From the NCBI RefSeq assembly GCF_021083185.1, contig NZ_JAIGQB010000004.1:1-64000 (forward strand): a stretch of 64,000 nucleotides of DNA, read 5' to 3'. The stretch comes from Nocardioides furvisabuli. Its GTDB lineage: Bacteria > Actinomycetota > Actinomycetes > Propionibacteriales > Nocardioidaceae. The notes under the pieces were generated by a model. That model made no database searches and was not told the origin of the DNA. It saw nothing but the letters and a program-made list of their open reading frames with translations. Position 1 is the stretch's first letter. Each line of letters begins with the position of its first letter. Both the position numbers and the translations under genes were made by a program. This document shows positions 42,133 to 50,336 of the stretch, one piece after another.

Positions 42133-43263
42133 CTAGAGCCGAGCTGGTACATCCCACGCGAGCGCGCGCGCCTCGAGACGGTGCAGCCGCTCGCTGAGCG
42201 CCGGGAGTTCAGCCAGCCCCACCAGGGCCAGCACGGCACGCCACCGGTGCGCCCAGTCGTGGCGGCGCAGGAAGGTCGTGACCGCGGCCACCCTGGCCCG
42301 CTCGAGGCGGACGGGATCGCGGTCGAGCTCGCGGATGACGTCGACGACCCCGGGCGCAGGGACCGGGATCGGGACGACGGCGTCCGGCCACCCGAAGCAG
42401 TCGTCCCACTCGACCGAGGCCGGAGCGGTGCCGAGCATGATCGTCCCGGCCGACAGCGCCTCGAAGTAGCGGTTGGTCAACGACTCCTCGCCACCCGTGC
42501 GATCGGTGCGGCCCTCCTCGTCGTTGATCCGGTAGACGATCGAGTAGCGGGTCCGCTGCAGCAGCCGGGCCTGGGCGAGCCGGTGCTCGGCGTGGCCGGT
42601 GACCGACCACGGCCCCTTCACGGTGTCGAAGTGGTAGAAGAGCTCGTGGTCGGCCATCGCCCGCAGGAGAGGCTCGTGGGTGCCGGCGAAGCGGCGACCC
42701 CAGCTGGCCACGTCGACGGTGCGGGCCGGGAAGTCGTGTGCGGGCGGCGCGTAGCGGTCGGTGTCGACGGCGAGGGGGAGGTAGGTGCACGGCACGCCGG
42801 TGATCTCCCGCACCGCGTCGACCACCGAACGGTTGGACACGATGACGTGGTCGAAGCCGCGCAGCTGGCGGAGGTAGTCCGAGACCTGCGCCAGCTGGGG
42901 GGTCCAGAGCTCGACGATCCACGCGACGCGGGCCGCGGCGCGGTCCGTGGCTGCGGCGACGTGCGGGAGCATCCCGATCTCGTTGGCGTCGGCGAGGACG
43001 GCGAAGAAGAGGTCCGCCCGGCCCCTGGTGCCGGCGCCGGCCGGCGCCCGCATCCGCGCGCGGCGGTCACGGCCCCACCGCTGGCCGGCCCGGTTGAGCG
43101 CGCCGTGGGCGAGGTGGAGGGCCGGGCCGCCGCCGAGCGGGCGCGGCAGGCACCACTCCACGTCGTCGACCTCCGCGACCACGTCCTCGAACTCGAGCTG
43201 GGACGCCTGCCAGACCTTCTCCTCCAACCCGCGGCGCGAGGCCAGGACGACGCGCGCGCTCAT
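42133..43263 (-). CDS. CgeB-like glycosyltransferase
   Basis: The 376-residue protein resembles the spore-protein CgeB group of GT-B enzymes. It has an N-terminal domain with DLFFAVLADANEIGMLPHVA, then VAWIVELWTPQL, IVSNRSVVDAVREITGV and YLPLAVDTDRYAP. The C-terminal donor domain has TNRYFEALSAGTIMLGTAP, the E-A-L-S-A-G form of the nucleotide-sugar motif. The sugar is unknown. The ATG overlaps the end of the next GT2 gene by four bases (ATGA), so the pair is coupled. It is the last gene of its short operon before the flippase operon. Confidence 0.78.
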   Translation of the reverse strand: MSARVVLASRRGLEEKVWQASQLEFEDVVAEVDDVEWCLPRPLGGGPALHLAHGALNRAGQRWGRDRRARMRAPAGAGTRGRADLFFAVLADANEIGMLPHVAAATDRAAARVAWIVELWTPQLAQVSDYLRQLRGFDHVIVSNRSVVDAVREITGVPCTYLPLAVDTDRYAPPAHDFPARTVDVASWGRRFAGTHEPLLRAMADHELFYHFDTVKGPWSVTGHAEHRLAQARLLQRTRYSIVYRINDEEGRTDRTGGEESLTNRYFEALSAGTIMLGTAPASVEWDDCFGWPDAVVPIPVPAPGVVDVIRELDRDPVRLERARVAAVTTFLRRHDWAHRWRAVLALVGLAELPALSERLHRLEARALAWDVPARL

Positions 43264-44075
43264 CGGCGTACGCCCCCTGCGGGCTGCGGGGTGTCGTCCC
43301 ACCGGGTGAAGTAGCTGTCGGGGTTGACGAGGTAGGTGACGGTGGTCTCGGGCACGTGCCGCACCCGCAGCCGGCGGCTCAGCCGCCAGACCAGCTCCCA
43401 GTCCTCTCCCGGGATCGTCGGGCTCGAGCGCGCCAGTCGGCTGAACCGCACCCCCGGGCCCCGGCGCACGACGATGCTGCTGGTGTCGACGTAGGGCGCC
43501 AGCGCGAGCGCCCGGCGGTCGAAGGGGCGCGACAGCACGTCGAGCGTGGTGCCGTCGGGGCGTACGCGCTCGACGCTCGTGTAGACCAGGTCCGCCCCGC
43601 GGTCGAGGGCTTCCAGCGCGGTGGCGAGGTGGTGCGGGCGCCACGTGTTGTCGTCGTCGAGGAACGCGAGATGGGTCGAGGACGAGAGGGCGATGCCGAC
43701 GTTGCGCACCACGCCCGGTCGCCCCGTGTTGGTCGACAGCGTGACCGCGAACAGGCGGTCGTCGTCGGGGAGCCCGGGGAGGCCGCCGCCGTCGTCGACG
43801 ACCACGACGACGTGGTCCTCGACCGTCTGGTCGAGCGCGCTGCGCACGGCTCGCGCGAGCGAGTCCGGACGCCGGAAGGTCGCCACGACCGTGACGACCC
43901 TCGCGGAAGGAACGCCCCCTCCGACGCCGAGGCGCTGCACCTCGTCGCGCTCGGTACGCGCCGCGGCCACGGCGGCAGGCCAGTTCATCATCTTGTTGCG
44001 GGCCTCGAAGGGCGGCCAGGTGCCCCACCGGGCGCGGACGACCTCCCGCACGGTCGTGCCTGCCTGTTGCCACAT
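43260..44075 (-). CDS. Glycosyltransferase family 2
   Basis: The 271-residue protein has a GT-A core starting at about 57 (ARVVTVVATFRRPDSLARAV), VVVVVDDGGGLPGL, NTGRPGVVRNVGIALSSSTH and the metal motif LAFLDDDNTWRPHHLA, then IPGEDWELVWRLSRRLRV, in which E-D-W would be the catalytic base region. The first 56 residues are an extra basic segment. The start codon ATG at 44075 is preceded by a weak GGGG ribosome site. It is divergent from the gene at 44232, with a 156-base gap that holds an inverted repeat ATACCCTCTCTGGGT. Confidence 0.85.
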   Translation of the reverse strand: MWQQAGTTVREVVRARWGTWPPFEARNKMMNWPAAVAAARTERDEVQRLGVGGGVPSARVVTVVATFRRPDSLARAVRSALDQTVEDHVVVVVDDGGGLPGLPDDDRLFAVTLSTNTGRPGVVRNVGIALSSSTHLAFLDDDNTWRPHHLATALEALDRGADLVYTSVERVRPDGTTLDVLSRPFDRRALALAPYVDTSSIVVRRGPGVRFSRLARSSPTIPGEDWELVWRLSRRLRVRHVPETTVTYLVNPDSYFTRWDDTPQPAGGVRR

Positions 44076-44231
44076 GCGCCCCACGCCCTTCCCCGGACCA
44101 CGACCGCGCGTGCGGTCGTCGTGCCCCTCCAGCGATTCTGGGTCCGGCACGGGCAGGCGGGCATACCCTCTCTGGGTCAAAACCGCCCGCCTGCTGGCGG
44201 TCCGCCGCGCCACGTCGTGCTCGATGGAGCC

Positions 44232-45254
44232 ATGACGATCACGACCGGACAGGCCAGGAAGCCCGTCGAGCCGGGGTCGCTGCGCCCCGGCGACCGGGTG
44301 CGTCTGCGACCCCTCGACGAGGTCCTCGCGACGCTGGACGACACAGGGTCCTACGAGAACGTGCCGTTCATGCCCGAGATGACGGCATACGCCGGCCGGG
44401 TGATGACCGTCTACCGCCGGCTCGAGAAGATCTGCGACTACATGGGCGAGGAGTCGCGCAGCCGTCGGATGACCGACGCGGTGCTGCTCAACGAGACCCG
44501 CTGCGACGGCTCCGGCCACGGCGGCTGCCAGGCGGAGTGCCGGATCTTCTGGAAGGAGGTCTGGCTCGAGCACGCCGACGACGCGCGCGACGACGAGAGC
44601 CCGTACGCCGTCGCGCCGGAGCGGCTGCTGCCGCTGCTCGTGGCGGGGGCGCACCGCACCGACCCCGAGAAGGGCGAGGTGTACCGCTGCCAGGCCACCG
44701 AGGCCACCCGCGCCACGACCGCGATGCCGGAGATGGCCGTCGGGCAGTACGTCCGCGAGGTCCGCGTCGGCAACGTCGGGGTCCCCGAGCTGGTCCGGGT
44801 CGGCTCCAGCGCCCTCGTCACCAAGCTGGCGCGCAAGGCCGGCCTGCGCCCCTACCTCCCGCTGGAGGTCGCCGGCAAGGACCGCGTCGACGGGGAGAAG
44901 CTCGGCCTCCAGCCGGGCGACTGGGTCCGCGTGCGGTCCAAGGAGGAGATCGGGCGGACCCTCAACTCCGGGGGCGCGCACCGCGGGATGCTCTTCACCC
45001 ACGAGATGGTGCAGTACTGCGGCCAGACCTTCCGCGTGCACAGCCGGGTCGAGAGGCTCGTCAACGAGCAGACCGGCGAGCTGCTGCACATGAAGCTGGA
45101 GTGCATCGCCCTCGAGGACGTGATCTGCAAGGGCCACTTCACCTCCGGCGCCTGGTTCTGTGCCCGCGAGCACCTGCCCCTGTGGCGCGAGGACTGGCTC
45201 GAGCGGGTCGAGGCGCCGACCGCGGCGACGGTCTGCCCGAAGCCCGGTCGCTGA
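44232..45254 (+). CDS. Protein of unknown function made of two copies of a Cys-containing domain
   Basis: The gene is not recognised. The 340-residue product contains an internal duplication. Residues 18-113 and 226-324 share the pattern L-x-P-G-D-x-V-R-x-R, F-x-x-E-M, a G-x-x-x-x-V strand, R-L/V-E, and the closing W-K/R-E-x-W-L-E. Cysteines are at 68, 91, 99, 103, 153, 263, 291, 299 and 310; those at 91 and 103 line up with 299 and 310, which suggests a metal site. No signal peptide or membrane helix is seen. It lies alone between two leftward groups of EPS genes and may be an enzyme or a binding protein of the pathway. Confidence 0.75.
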   Translation: MTITTGQARKPVEPGSLRPGDRVRLRPLDEVLATLDDTGSYENVPFMPEMTAYAGRVMTVYRRLEKICDYMGEESRSRRMTDAVLLNETRCDGSGHGGCQAECRIFWKEVWLEHADDARDDESPYAVAPERLLPLLVAGAHRTDPEKGEVYRCQATEATRATTAMPEMAVGQYVREVRVGNVGVPELVRVGSSALVTKLARKAGLRPYLPLEVAGKDRVDGEKLGLQPGDWVRVRSKEEIGRTLNSGGAHRGMLFTHEMVQYCGQTFRVHSRVERLVNEQTGELLHMKLECIALEDVICKGHFTSGAWFCAREHLPLWREDWLERVEAPTAATVCPKPGR

Positions 45255-45270
45255 CCGGGCGGCCGGCAAA

Positions 45271-45332
45271 CCTGCTCAGGCCTGCTCAGGCCTGCTCAGG
45301 CCTGCTCAGGCCCGCTCAGGCCCGCTCAGGCC
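45271..45332. repeat. Ten-base tandem repeat CCTGCTCAGG, six copies
   Basis: Four copies of CCTGCTCAGG are followed by two of CCCGCTCAGG and a partial copy. Each unit is itself nearly palindromic (CCTG and CAGG). The array lies between two convergent genes and contains the stop codon of the methyltransferase gene at 45326. Copy number of such arrays often varies between strains; here it might also help end transcription. Confidence 0.85.
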
Positions 45333-46051
45333 TTGTCGAAACGGTCGACGCGGTAGGTGCGGCCGGGGCCGAACTCCGCCCGCTCGGCCAGCACGTGCCG
45401 CATCCCGAGCCGGGCCGCGTGGGCGGTGACCACGTCGTGGGCCTCGTCGCCGTTGAGCAGGCTGCCCATGCGCGGGACGTAGTGGACCGCGACGAAGGCA
45501 CCGCCGGCCGCCAGGGCGGCGTGGATCCGCTCGACGCACCGCTGGAGCTCGACCACGGGGAGGTAGTAGAGGACGTCGGAGGCGACGACGACGTCGAAGG
45601 TGCCCTCGGGGAACTCGGCCGGGATGCTCATCGCCACCGCCCGGACGTGGGGCTGCGCGACCAGCCGGTGCGCCACCCGGTCGACCGCGGACTGCGACAC
45701 GTCGAGGGCCAGCACCTGGTCGGCGTACGGCGCGAGGACCTCGGTGAACGAGCCGACGGCGCACCCGAGCTCCAGCACGCGACCGAGCCCCTCGCCGCCG
45801 CAGACCTCGAGCGTGCGCGCGAACTTGAGCTGCTCCTCGGGGTTGCGGTCGAACCCGAAGGGGTCGCCCTCGTCGAAGAAGTGCTCGAAGAAGCCGGGCC
45901 GCATCTCCGGCGGCACCAGGCGCTCGGGCAGCGCCGCGGCCACCCGGCCGCGCCACGTGTCCGGCACGGCGAAGATCACCCGCCCGCGCGCGCGGATCAG
46001 CGCGTCGCGCGAACGTCGTCCCACGACGGCAGGTGACAGGAGCGAGGTCAT
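45326..46051 (-). CDS. NodS-like SAM-dependent methyltransferase
   Basis: The 241-residue protein has an N-terminal helical part with FFEHFFDEGDPFGFDRNP and a class I SAM domain: VLELGCAVGSFTEVLAPYA, LALDVSQSAVDRV, VVVASDVLYYLP. The fold and the D-P-F/W-G-F segment resemble NodS, which methylates the amino group of a lipo-chitooligosaccharide. An N-methylation of an amino sugar in the EPS is therefore plausible, but unproven. Upstream lies a 161-base gap with a CGCCGATATTGGTG site. Its 3' end carries the ten-base tandem repeat. Confidence 0.82.
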   Translation of the reverse strand: MTSLLSPAVVGRRSRDALIRARGRVIFAVPDTWRGRVAAALPERLVPPEMRPGFFEHFFDEGDPFGFDRNPEEQLKFARTLEVCGGEGLGRVLELGCAVGSFTEVLAPYADQVLALDVSQSAVDRVAHRLVAQPHVRAVAMSIPAEFPEGTFDVVVASDVLYYLPVVELQRCVERIHAALAAGGAFVAVHYVPRMGSLLNGDEAHDVVTAHAARLGMRHVLAERAEFGPGRTYRVDRFDKA

Positions 46052-46212
46052 GGCGGGTGTCCCTCCGGTGGACGAGCTTGGTCCACACCGAGCGACCCGG
46101 TCGGCACCCGGTGTGGCGTGCCCATCGTGGCGTCGGCCCCGGGGCCGACCGCGACGTCCCGGACGTTGTTCGCCGATATTGGTGACCCGCGGCCGACGTC
46201 GAGCCCGGGGCC

Positions 46213-46818
46213 TCAGGAGTTGAAGCGCTGCTGGGTCTTCTCGAGGCCCTCGGTGATGAGGGACTCGACCGCGTCGGCGGCGTCGCCGACCTGGAAGGGC
46301 AGCTCCTTGCGCTCGACGGTCGAGTAGTTCGACAGCACGAAGTCGGCCACGTCCTGGCGCCCGGGCGGGCGTCCGATGCCGGCACGGACGCGGTAGAAGT
46401 CGCCAGTGCCGAGCGAGGAGCGCATCGACTTCAGCCCGTTGTGGCCGTTGTCGCCGCCGCCGAGCTTGATGCGCAGCGTGCCGAAGGCGATGTCGAGCTC
46501 GTCGTGGATCGCGATGACGTGGTCGGGGGCGACCTTGTAGAAGGTGGCGAGCGCCTTGACCGGGCCACCGGACTCGTTCATGTAGCCGCGGCCGCGGGCC
46601 AGCACGACCCGCGGGCCGCCGAGCGACAGCCGGCCCTCCACGACGTCGGCCCGGCCCGACTTGTGCGACCTCCAGTGCACATTTCCGGGGGTGCTCCCCA
46701 TCCGGCTCGCGAGCTCGTCGGCGACGAGGTAGCCGATGTTGTGGCGGTGCCCGGCGTAGGCGGGTCCGGGGTTGCCCAGGCCCACGACCAGCCAGACCCC
46801 GTCCTGCGTGTCACTCAT
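46213..46818 (-). CDS. pth: Peptidyl-tRNA hydrolase
   Basis: Releases tRNA from peptidyl-tRNA that drops off the ribosome. The 201-residue protein has the family start [19 protein letters not shown] with Asn and the catalytic His, [17 protein letters not shown], and [19 protein letters not shown] followed by GHNGLKS. The length is normal. The ATG at 46818 is preferred to one nine bases earlier because it is correctly spaced from AAAGGA. rplY lies just upstream on the same strand, the usual actinobacterial order, and the palindromic repeats separate the two genes. Confidence 0.95.
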   Translation of the reverse strand: MSDTQDGVWLVVGLGNPGPAYAGHRHNIGYLVADELASRMGSTPGNVHWRSHKSGRADVVEGRLSLGGPRVVLARGRGYMNESGGPVKALATFYKVAPDHVIAIHDELDIAFGTLRIKLGGGDNGHNGLKSMRSSLGTGDFYRVRAGIGRPPGRQDVADFVLSNYSTVERKELPFQVGDAADAVESLITEGLEKTQQRFNS

Positions 46819-46840
46819 GCGCGTCATCCTTTCATCGACC

Positions 46841-46946
46841 GAGCGGGCACTTCCTCGCGCTGAAATGCGCCGACCGGGCGATTCCTCGCAGTGCAGCGCG
46901 AGGAATCGCCCGGTCAGTGTGTCTGTGCGCGAGGAAGTGCCCGCTC
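46841..46946. repeat. Nested palindromic repeats, same family as 3851-4001
   Basis: The outer arms GAGCGGGCACTTCCTCGCGC (46841-46860) and their perfect 20-base partner (46927-46946) enclose an inner perfect hairpin with 18-base arms (46872-46889 and 46898-46915). The inner arms read GGGCGATTCC where the outer ones read GGGCACTTCC, and in both cases the opposite arm is changed to match. It lies between rplY and pth and may end or attenuate transcription. Confidence 0.85.
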
Positions 46947-46952
46947 AGCAGG

Positions 46953-47648
46953 TCACTCGGAGCCGCTGGCCTCGCCGGACTCCTGCGCGGCGTCCTCGGC
47001 CTTGGCCTCGGTCTGGGCGTCGGCGATCTCGGCGTCGGACGCGTCGTGCTCGATGCCGAGGTCGGCCTCGGCCTCCTCCAGCTCGGCCTCGAGAGCCGCG
47101 GCGGACATCTGCTCGGTCACGTTGACGATGAGCAGCTCCTCGTCGGCGAGCAGCGTGGTGCCCGACGGGAGGTCGAGGTCCTTGGCGAGGATCTGGGTAC
47201 CGGCGGGCAGGCCCTCGACGGAGACCTCGAAGAACTCGGGGATGTGGGTGGCCTCGGCCTCGACGGAGACGACCGTGTTCTCGTTGACGACCAGCGTGTC
47301 GGGGCCGGCCTCGCCGAGGACGTGGATCGGGACGTCGACGGTGACCTTCTCGCCGCGGATGACGGCGACGAAGTCGACGTGCTCGATGACGCGGCGGATC
47401 GGGTCGACCTGGACGTCCTTGGTCAGCGCGAGCTGCTCCTTGCCGTCGATCGCGAGCGCGAGGAGCGCGTTGGCGCCGCCGTGCTTGAGGGCCATCATCG
47501 TCTGGTGGCCGGGCAGGATCACGTGGACCGGGTCGTTGCCGTGGCCGTAGATGACCGCGGGGATCTTGTCGTCGCGACGGATGCGGCGGGCGGCGCCCTT
47601 GCCGAACTCGGTGCGGGCCTCGGCGACGATCTTCTCGGGGGCAGACAT
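46953..47648 (-). CDS. rplY: Ribosomal protein bL25, long Ctc/TL5 form
   Basis: Binds 5S rRNA in the large ribosomal subunit; long forms are also general stress proteins. The 231-residue protein begins EKIVAEARTEFGKGAARR, has IPAVIYGHGNDPVHV, the DFVAVIRGEKVTVDVPI junction to the second beta domain, and an acidic C-terminal tail of about 45 residues (ELEEAEADLGIEHDAS and following). The ATG at 47648 is preferred to 47660 because of a GGAGA ribosome site six bases upstream. It precedes pth, separated by the palindromic repeat cluster. Confidence 0.93.
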   Translation of the reverse strand: MSAPEKIVAEARTEFGKGAARRIRRDDKIPAVIYGHGNDPVHVILPGHQTMMALKHGGANALLALAIDGKEQLALTKDVQVDPIRRVIEHVDFVAVIRGEKVTVDVPIHVLGEAGPDTLVVNENTVVSVEAEATHIPEFFEVSVEGLPAGTQILAKDLDLPSGTTLLADEELLIVNVTEQMSAAALEAELEEAEADLGIEHDASDAEIADAQTEAKAEDAAQESGEASGSE

Positions 47649-47724
47649 GGGGTTCTCCATCAGTCGGGTGGTCGGGCCTGGCGGCCCTGGCTCGTGGGTC
47701 CTCGGCGGGTGCGGAGACGACGAA

Positions 47725-47752
47725 CGCCGCGCTCCGGATCGTGAGCGCGGCG
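47725..47752 (-). promoter_or_regulatory. Perfect hairpin upstream of rplY, possible leader structure
   Basis: CGCCGCGCTC and GAGCGCGGCG pair perfectly around an eight-base loop, 77 bases before the rplY ATG. On the minus strand the hairpin is followed by TTCGTCGTCT, so it could work as an attenuator in the rplY leader. It also lies upstream of the divergent pepN promoter. Confidence 0.4.
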
Positions 47753-47880
47753 CAGCGGTGCAGGCCGGCCCAGTCGATCACGGAGTCCCAGGTCGTACGT
47801 CGGGCTCCCTCGCCGAGGCAACCACAGAACTCTAGTCCCGCCCCCCGGGGTGGGTCGAATCCACGCAGCTCCCGCGCAAC

Positions 47881-47886
47881 TAGGGT
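47881..47886 (+). promoter_or_regulatory. -10 element TAGGGT for leaderless pepN
   Basis: TAGGGT ends six bases before the GTG start of pepN with no ribosome site between, the typical layout of an actinobacterial leaderless gene. Confidence 0.55.
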
Positions 47887-47892
47887 GGCCCG

Positions 47893-50328
47893 GTGCCCCT
47901 GATGCTCCCCGAGGCGCGCGTGCGCGCCGACCTGCTGACCGACGTCCGCACCGAGGTCCACCTCGACCTCACCTCCACCGATGCCTTCACGGTCCAGGCG
48001 CGGATCACCTTCGACTGCACGCAGCCGGGGGCCTCGACGTTCCTCGAGCTCACCGGCGCCTCGGACGTCACCCTCGACGGTGAGCCGGCGGCGTACGCCG
48101 ACGGGCGGATCGCACTTCCCGACCTCGCCGCCCACAACGAGGTGCTCGTCACCGCGCGGATGCCCTACGTCACCGACGGCGACGGCATGACCGTGACGAT
48201 CGACCCGGCGGACGGCGAGCGCTACGTCTGCGCGCACACGTCGATGGACATCACCCAGAAGGTGATCCCCTGCTTCGACCAGCCCGACATCAAGTCGACC
48301 TTCGCCGTCACCGTGACCGCGCCCGCGCACTGGACCGTGCTCGCCAACGGACCGCTCGAGCACCGCACGCCGGGCGAGGGCGGCGACGCGGCGCCGCACA
48401 CCTGGACCTTCGCCACCACCCCGCCGTTCTCGTCCTACCTCTTCACCCTCGTCGGCGGGCCGTGGGTGTCGGTGACGTGGGACGAGCCGTACGCCCCCGC
48501 GCCGGGCGGCACGTTGCCGTTCGGCTGGCACGCGCGGGCCTCGCAGAAGCGCGAGCTGCGCCGAGACGCCGACGAGCTGCGCCGCATCACCAGCACCTGC
48601 TTCCAGCACTACACGAGCGTCTTCGAGCCGGAGTACCCCTACGCCGACTACCAGCAGGTCTTCGCCCCCGGGCTCAACTGGGGCGCGATGGAGTTCCCCG
48701 GCTGCGTCGTCTACCGCGACGAGAGCCTGACCCAGGGCACGCCCACCGAGCTGCAGCGGGAGTGGCTGGCCTCGACGATCGCGCACGAGATGGCGCACAT
48801 GTGGTTCGGCGACCTCGTCACGATGCGGTGGTGGGAGGACTCGTGGCTCAACGAGTCGTTCGCCGACTTCATGGGCTACGACGTCGCCGGCGTCGCCGCG
48901 GGCTACACCGACGCCTGGACCTCGGCCGCGATCACCCGCAAGCCCACCGGCTACCGCGCGGACCGCCGTCGCTCGACGCACCCCATCGCCGAGGACACCG
49001 ACAAGATCGTCGACGTCGACACCGCCTTCGCCAACTTCGACATGATCACCTACGCCAAGGGCAACGCCGCGCTCAAGCAGCTGGGCCACTGGCTCGGCCA
49101 GGAGGACTTCCTCGCCGGCGTCAACACCCACCTCAACGCGCACGCCTTCGGCAACGCCGACCTGGCCGCGTTCCTCGACTCCCTCGACTCCGCCACCGAC
49201 CACGACGTACGCGCCTGGGCGGCGGCGTGGCTGCGCACGACCGGGTTCGACACGCTCGTGGTGACCCGCGACGACGCGGGGGTCCCGGTCCTGCACCGCG
49301 AGGGCTCGCGACCGCACCGCCTCACCGTGTCGGCGTACGACGACGCGATGCAGCTCGTCGACGCCCGCGACGTGCACCTCGGCGAGGAGCCCGTGCGCCT
49401 CGAGGACTTCGCCGGGCGGGTCGTGGTGCCCAACTCCGGCGACGAGACCTTTGCGGTCATCCGGCCCGACGAGCAGTCGTGGGCCGCGATCACCGCCGGA
49501 CTGTCGTCGGTCGAGTCGCACCTGACCCGCGCGGTGCTGTGGTGGACCGCGGTGGACCTCGCCGAGTCGCAGGTCATCGGCGTCGGCGACCTCGTCGCGC
49601 TGGCCGACCGGCACCTGCGGCCCGAGTCGCACCCGCTGGTCGTCGAGGGCGTGCTGCGCGCGCTCCAGCTGGTGACGCGCCAGTACGACGAGCCCGGAGA
49701 GGCCGCCGCGCACCTCGCGGTGATCGCCGACATCGCGCGCGGAGCCGTCGAGGGCGGCGACCCGCTCCTCGCGCCCGGAGCGTCCCGGGTGCTGGCGCGG
49801 CTGAGCGCCGACCGGACCTTCCTCGTCCAGTGGCTCGAGCGCGACGACGTCGACCCCAGCGTGCGGTGGGCCGCGGTCCACCGCCTCGCCGAGCTCGGCG
49901 ACCCCTCCCACATCGACGCCGAGGCCGAGCGCGACCAGTCGGTGGCCGGCCACCACGCCGCGCTGTCGGCGCGCGCGGCGGTCCCCACCCCGGAGGCCAA
50001 GGCCGAGATGTGGCAGCGCTTCATGGGCGGCGAGCTCAGCACCCACGAGCTCGACGCGGTGGGCGCCGGCTTCTGGGGCTGGGAGCAGGCCGACCTGGTC
50101 GAGCCCTACCTCACCCGCTACGTCACCGACGGCCTCGCCCTCGCGCTCCGCTCGGGCCAGGCGATGGCCGACAGCGTCGGCGACGCCTTCCCACGCCTGC
50201 CGCTCACCCCCGCCGTACGCCGCCAGCTGCGGGCCACGGTCGCCGAGGCGCTCGCGACCGGTGATGTCCCCACGGTCCTGGCCCGGGCGTGGAACGACGC
50301 GCTCGACGACCTCGACCGGACTCTCTGA
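47893..50328 (+). CDS. pepN: Aminopeptidase N, M1 family
   Basis: Cleaves amino acids from peptide N-termini in the cytoplasm. The 811-residue protein has the M1 beta-saddle domain with CFDQPDIKSTFAVTV, the exopeptidase motif WGAMEFPG (canonical G-A-M-E-N has Phe here), the zinc site HEMAHMWFGDLVTMRWWEDS near 298 followed by WLNES, and the transition-state tyrosine in FDMITYAKG. A C-terminal helical domain with ERAP-like repeats completes the chain. The length fits actinobacterial PepN of about 850 residues. The GTG start follows directly after a -10 element. Confidence 0.95.
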   Translation: MPLMLPEARVRADLLTDVRTEVHLDLTSTDAFTVQARITFDCTQPGASTFLELTGASDVTLDGEPAAYADGRIALPDLAAHNEVLVTARMPYVTDGDGMTVTIDPADGERYVCAHTSMDITQKVIPCFDQPDIKSTFAVTVTAPAHWTVLANGPLEHRTPGEGGDAAPHTWTFATTPPFSSYLFTLVGGPWVSVTWDEPYAPAPGGTLPFGWHARASQKRELRRDADELRRITSTCFQHYTSVFEPEYPYADYQQVFAPGLNWGAMEFPGCVVYRDESLTQGTPTELQREWLASTIAHEMAHMWFGDLVTMRWWEDSWLNESFADFMGYDVAGVAAGYTDAWTSAAITRKPTGYRADRRRSTHPIAEDTDKIVDVDTAFANFDMITYAKGNAALKQLGHWLGQEDFLAGVNTHLNAHAFGNADLAAFLDSLDSATDHDVRAWAAAWLRTTGFDTLVVTRDDAGVPVLHREGSRPHRLTVSAYDDAMQLVDARDVHLGEEPVRLEDFAGRVVVPNSGDETFAVIRPDEQSWAAITAGLSSVESHLTRAVLWWTAVDLAESQVIGVGDLVALADRHLRPESHPLVVEGVLRALQLVTRQYDEPGEAAAHLAVIADIARGAVEGGDPLLAPGASRVLARLSADRTFLVQWLERDDVDPSVRWAAVHRLAELGDPSHIDAEAERDQSVAGHHAALSARAAVPTPEAKAEMWQRFMGGELSTHELDAVGAGFWGWEQADLVEPYLTRYVTDGLALALRSGQAMADSVGDAFPRLPLTPAVRRQLRATVAEALATGDVPTVLARAWNDALDDLDRTL

Positions 50329-50336
50329 GACGCGGC

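Noticed and set aside
45271..45332. CRISPR array or origin iterons
   Set aside because: The ten-base units have no spacers and are too short for CRISPR repeats; no replication gene or AT-rich segment lies nearby.
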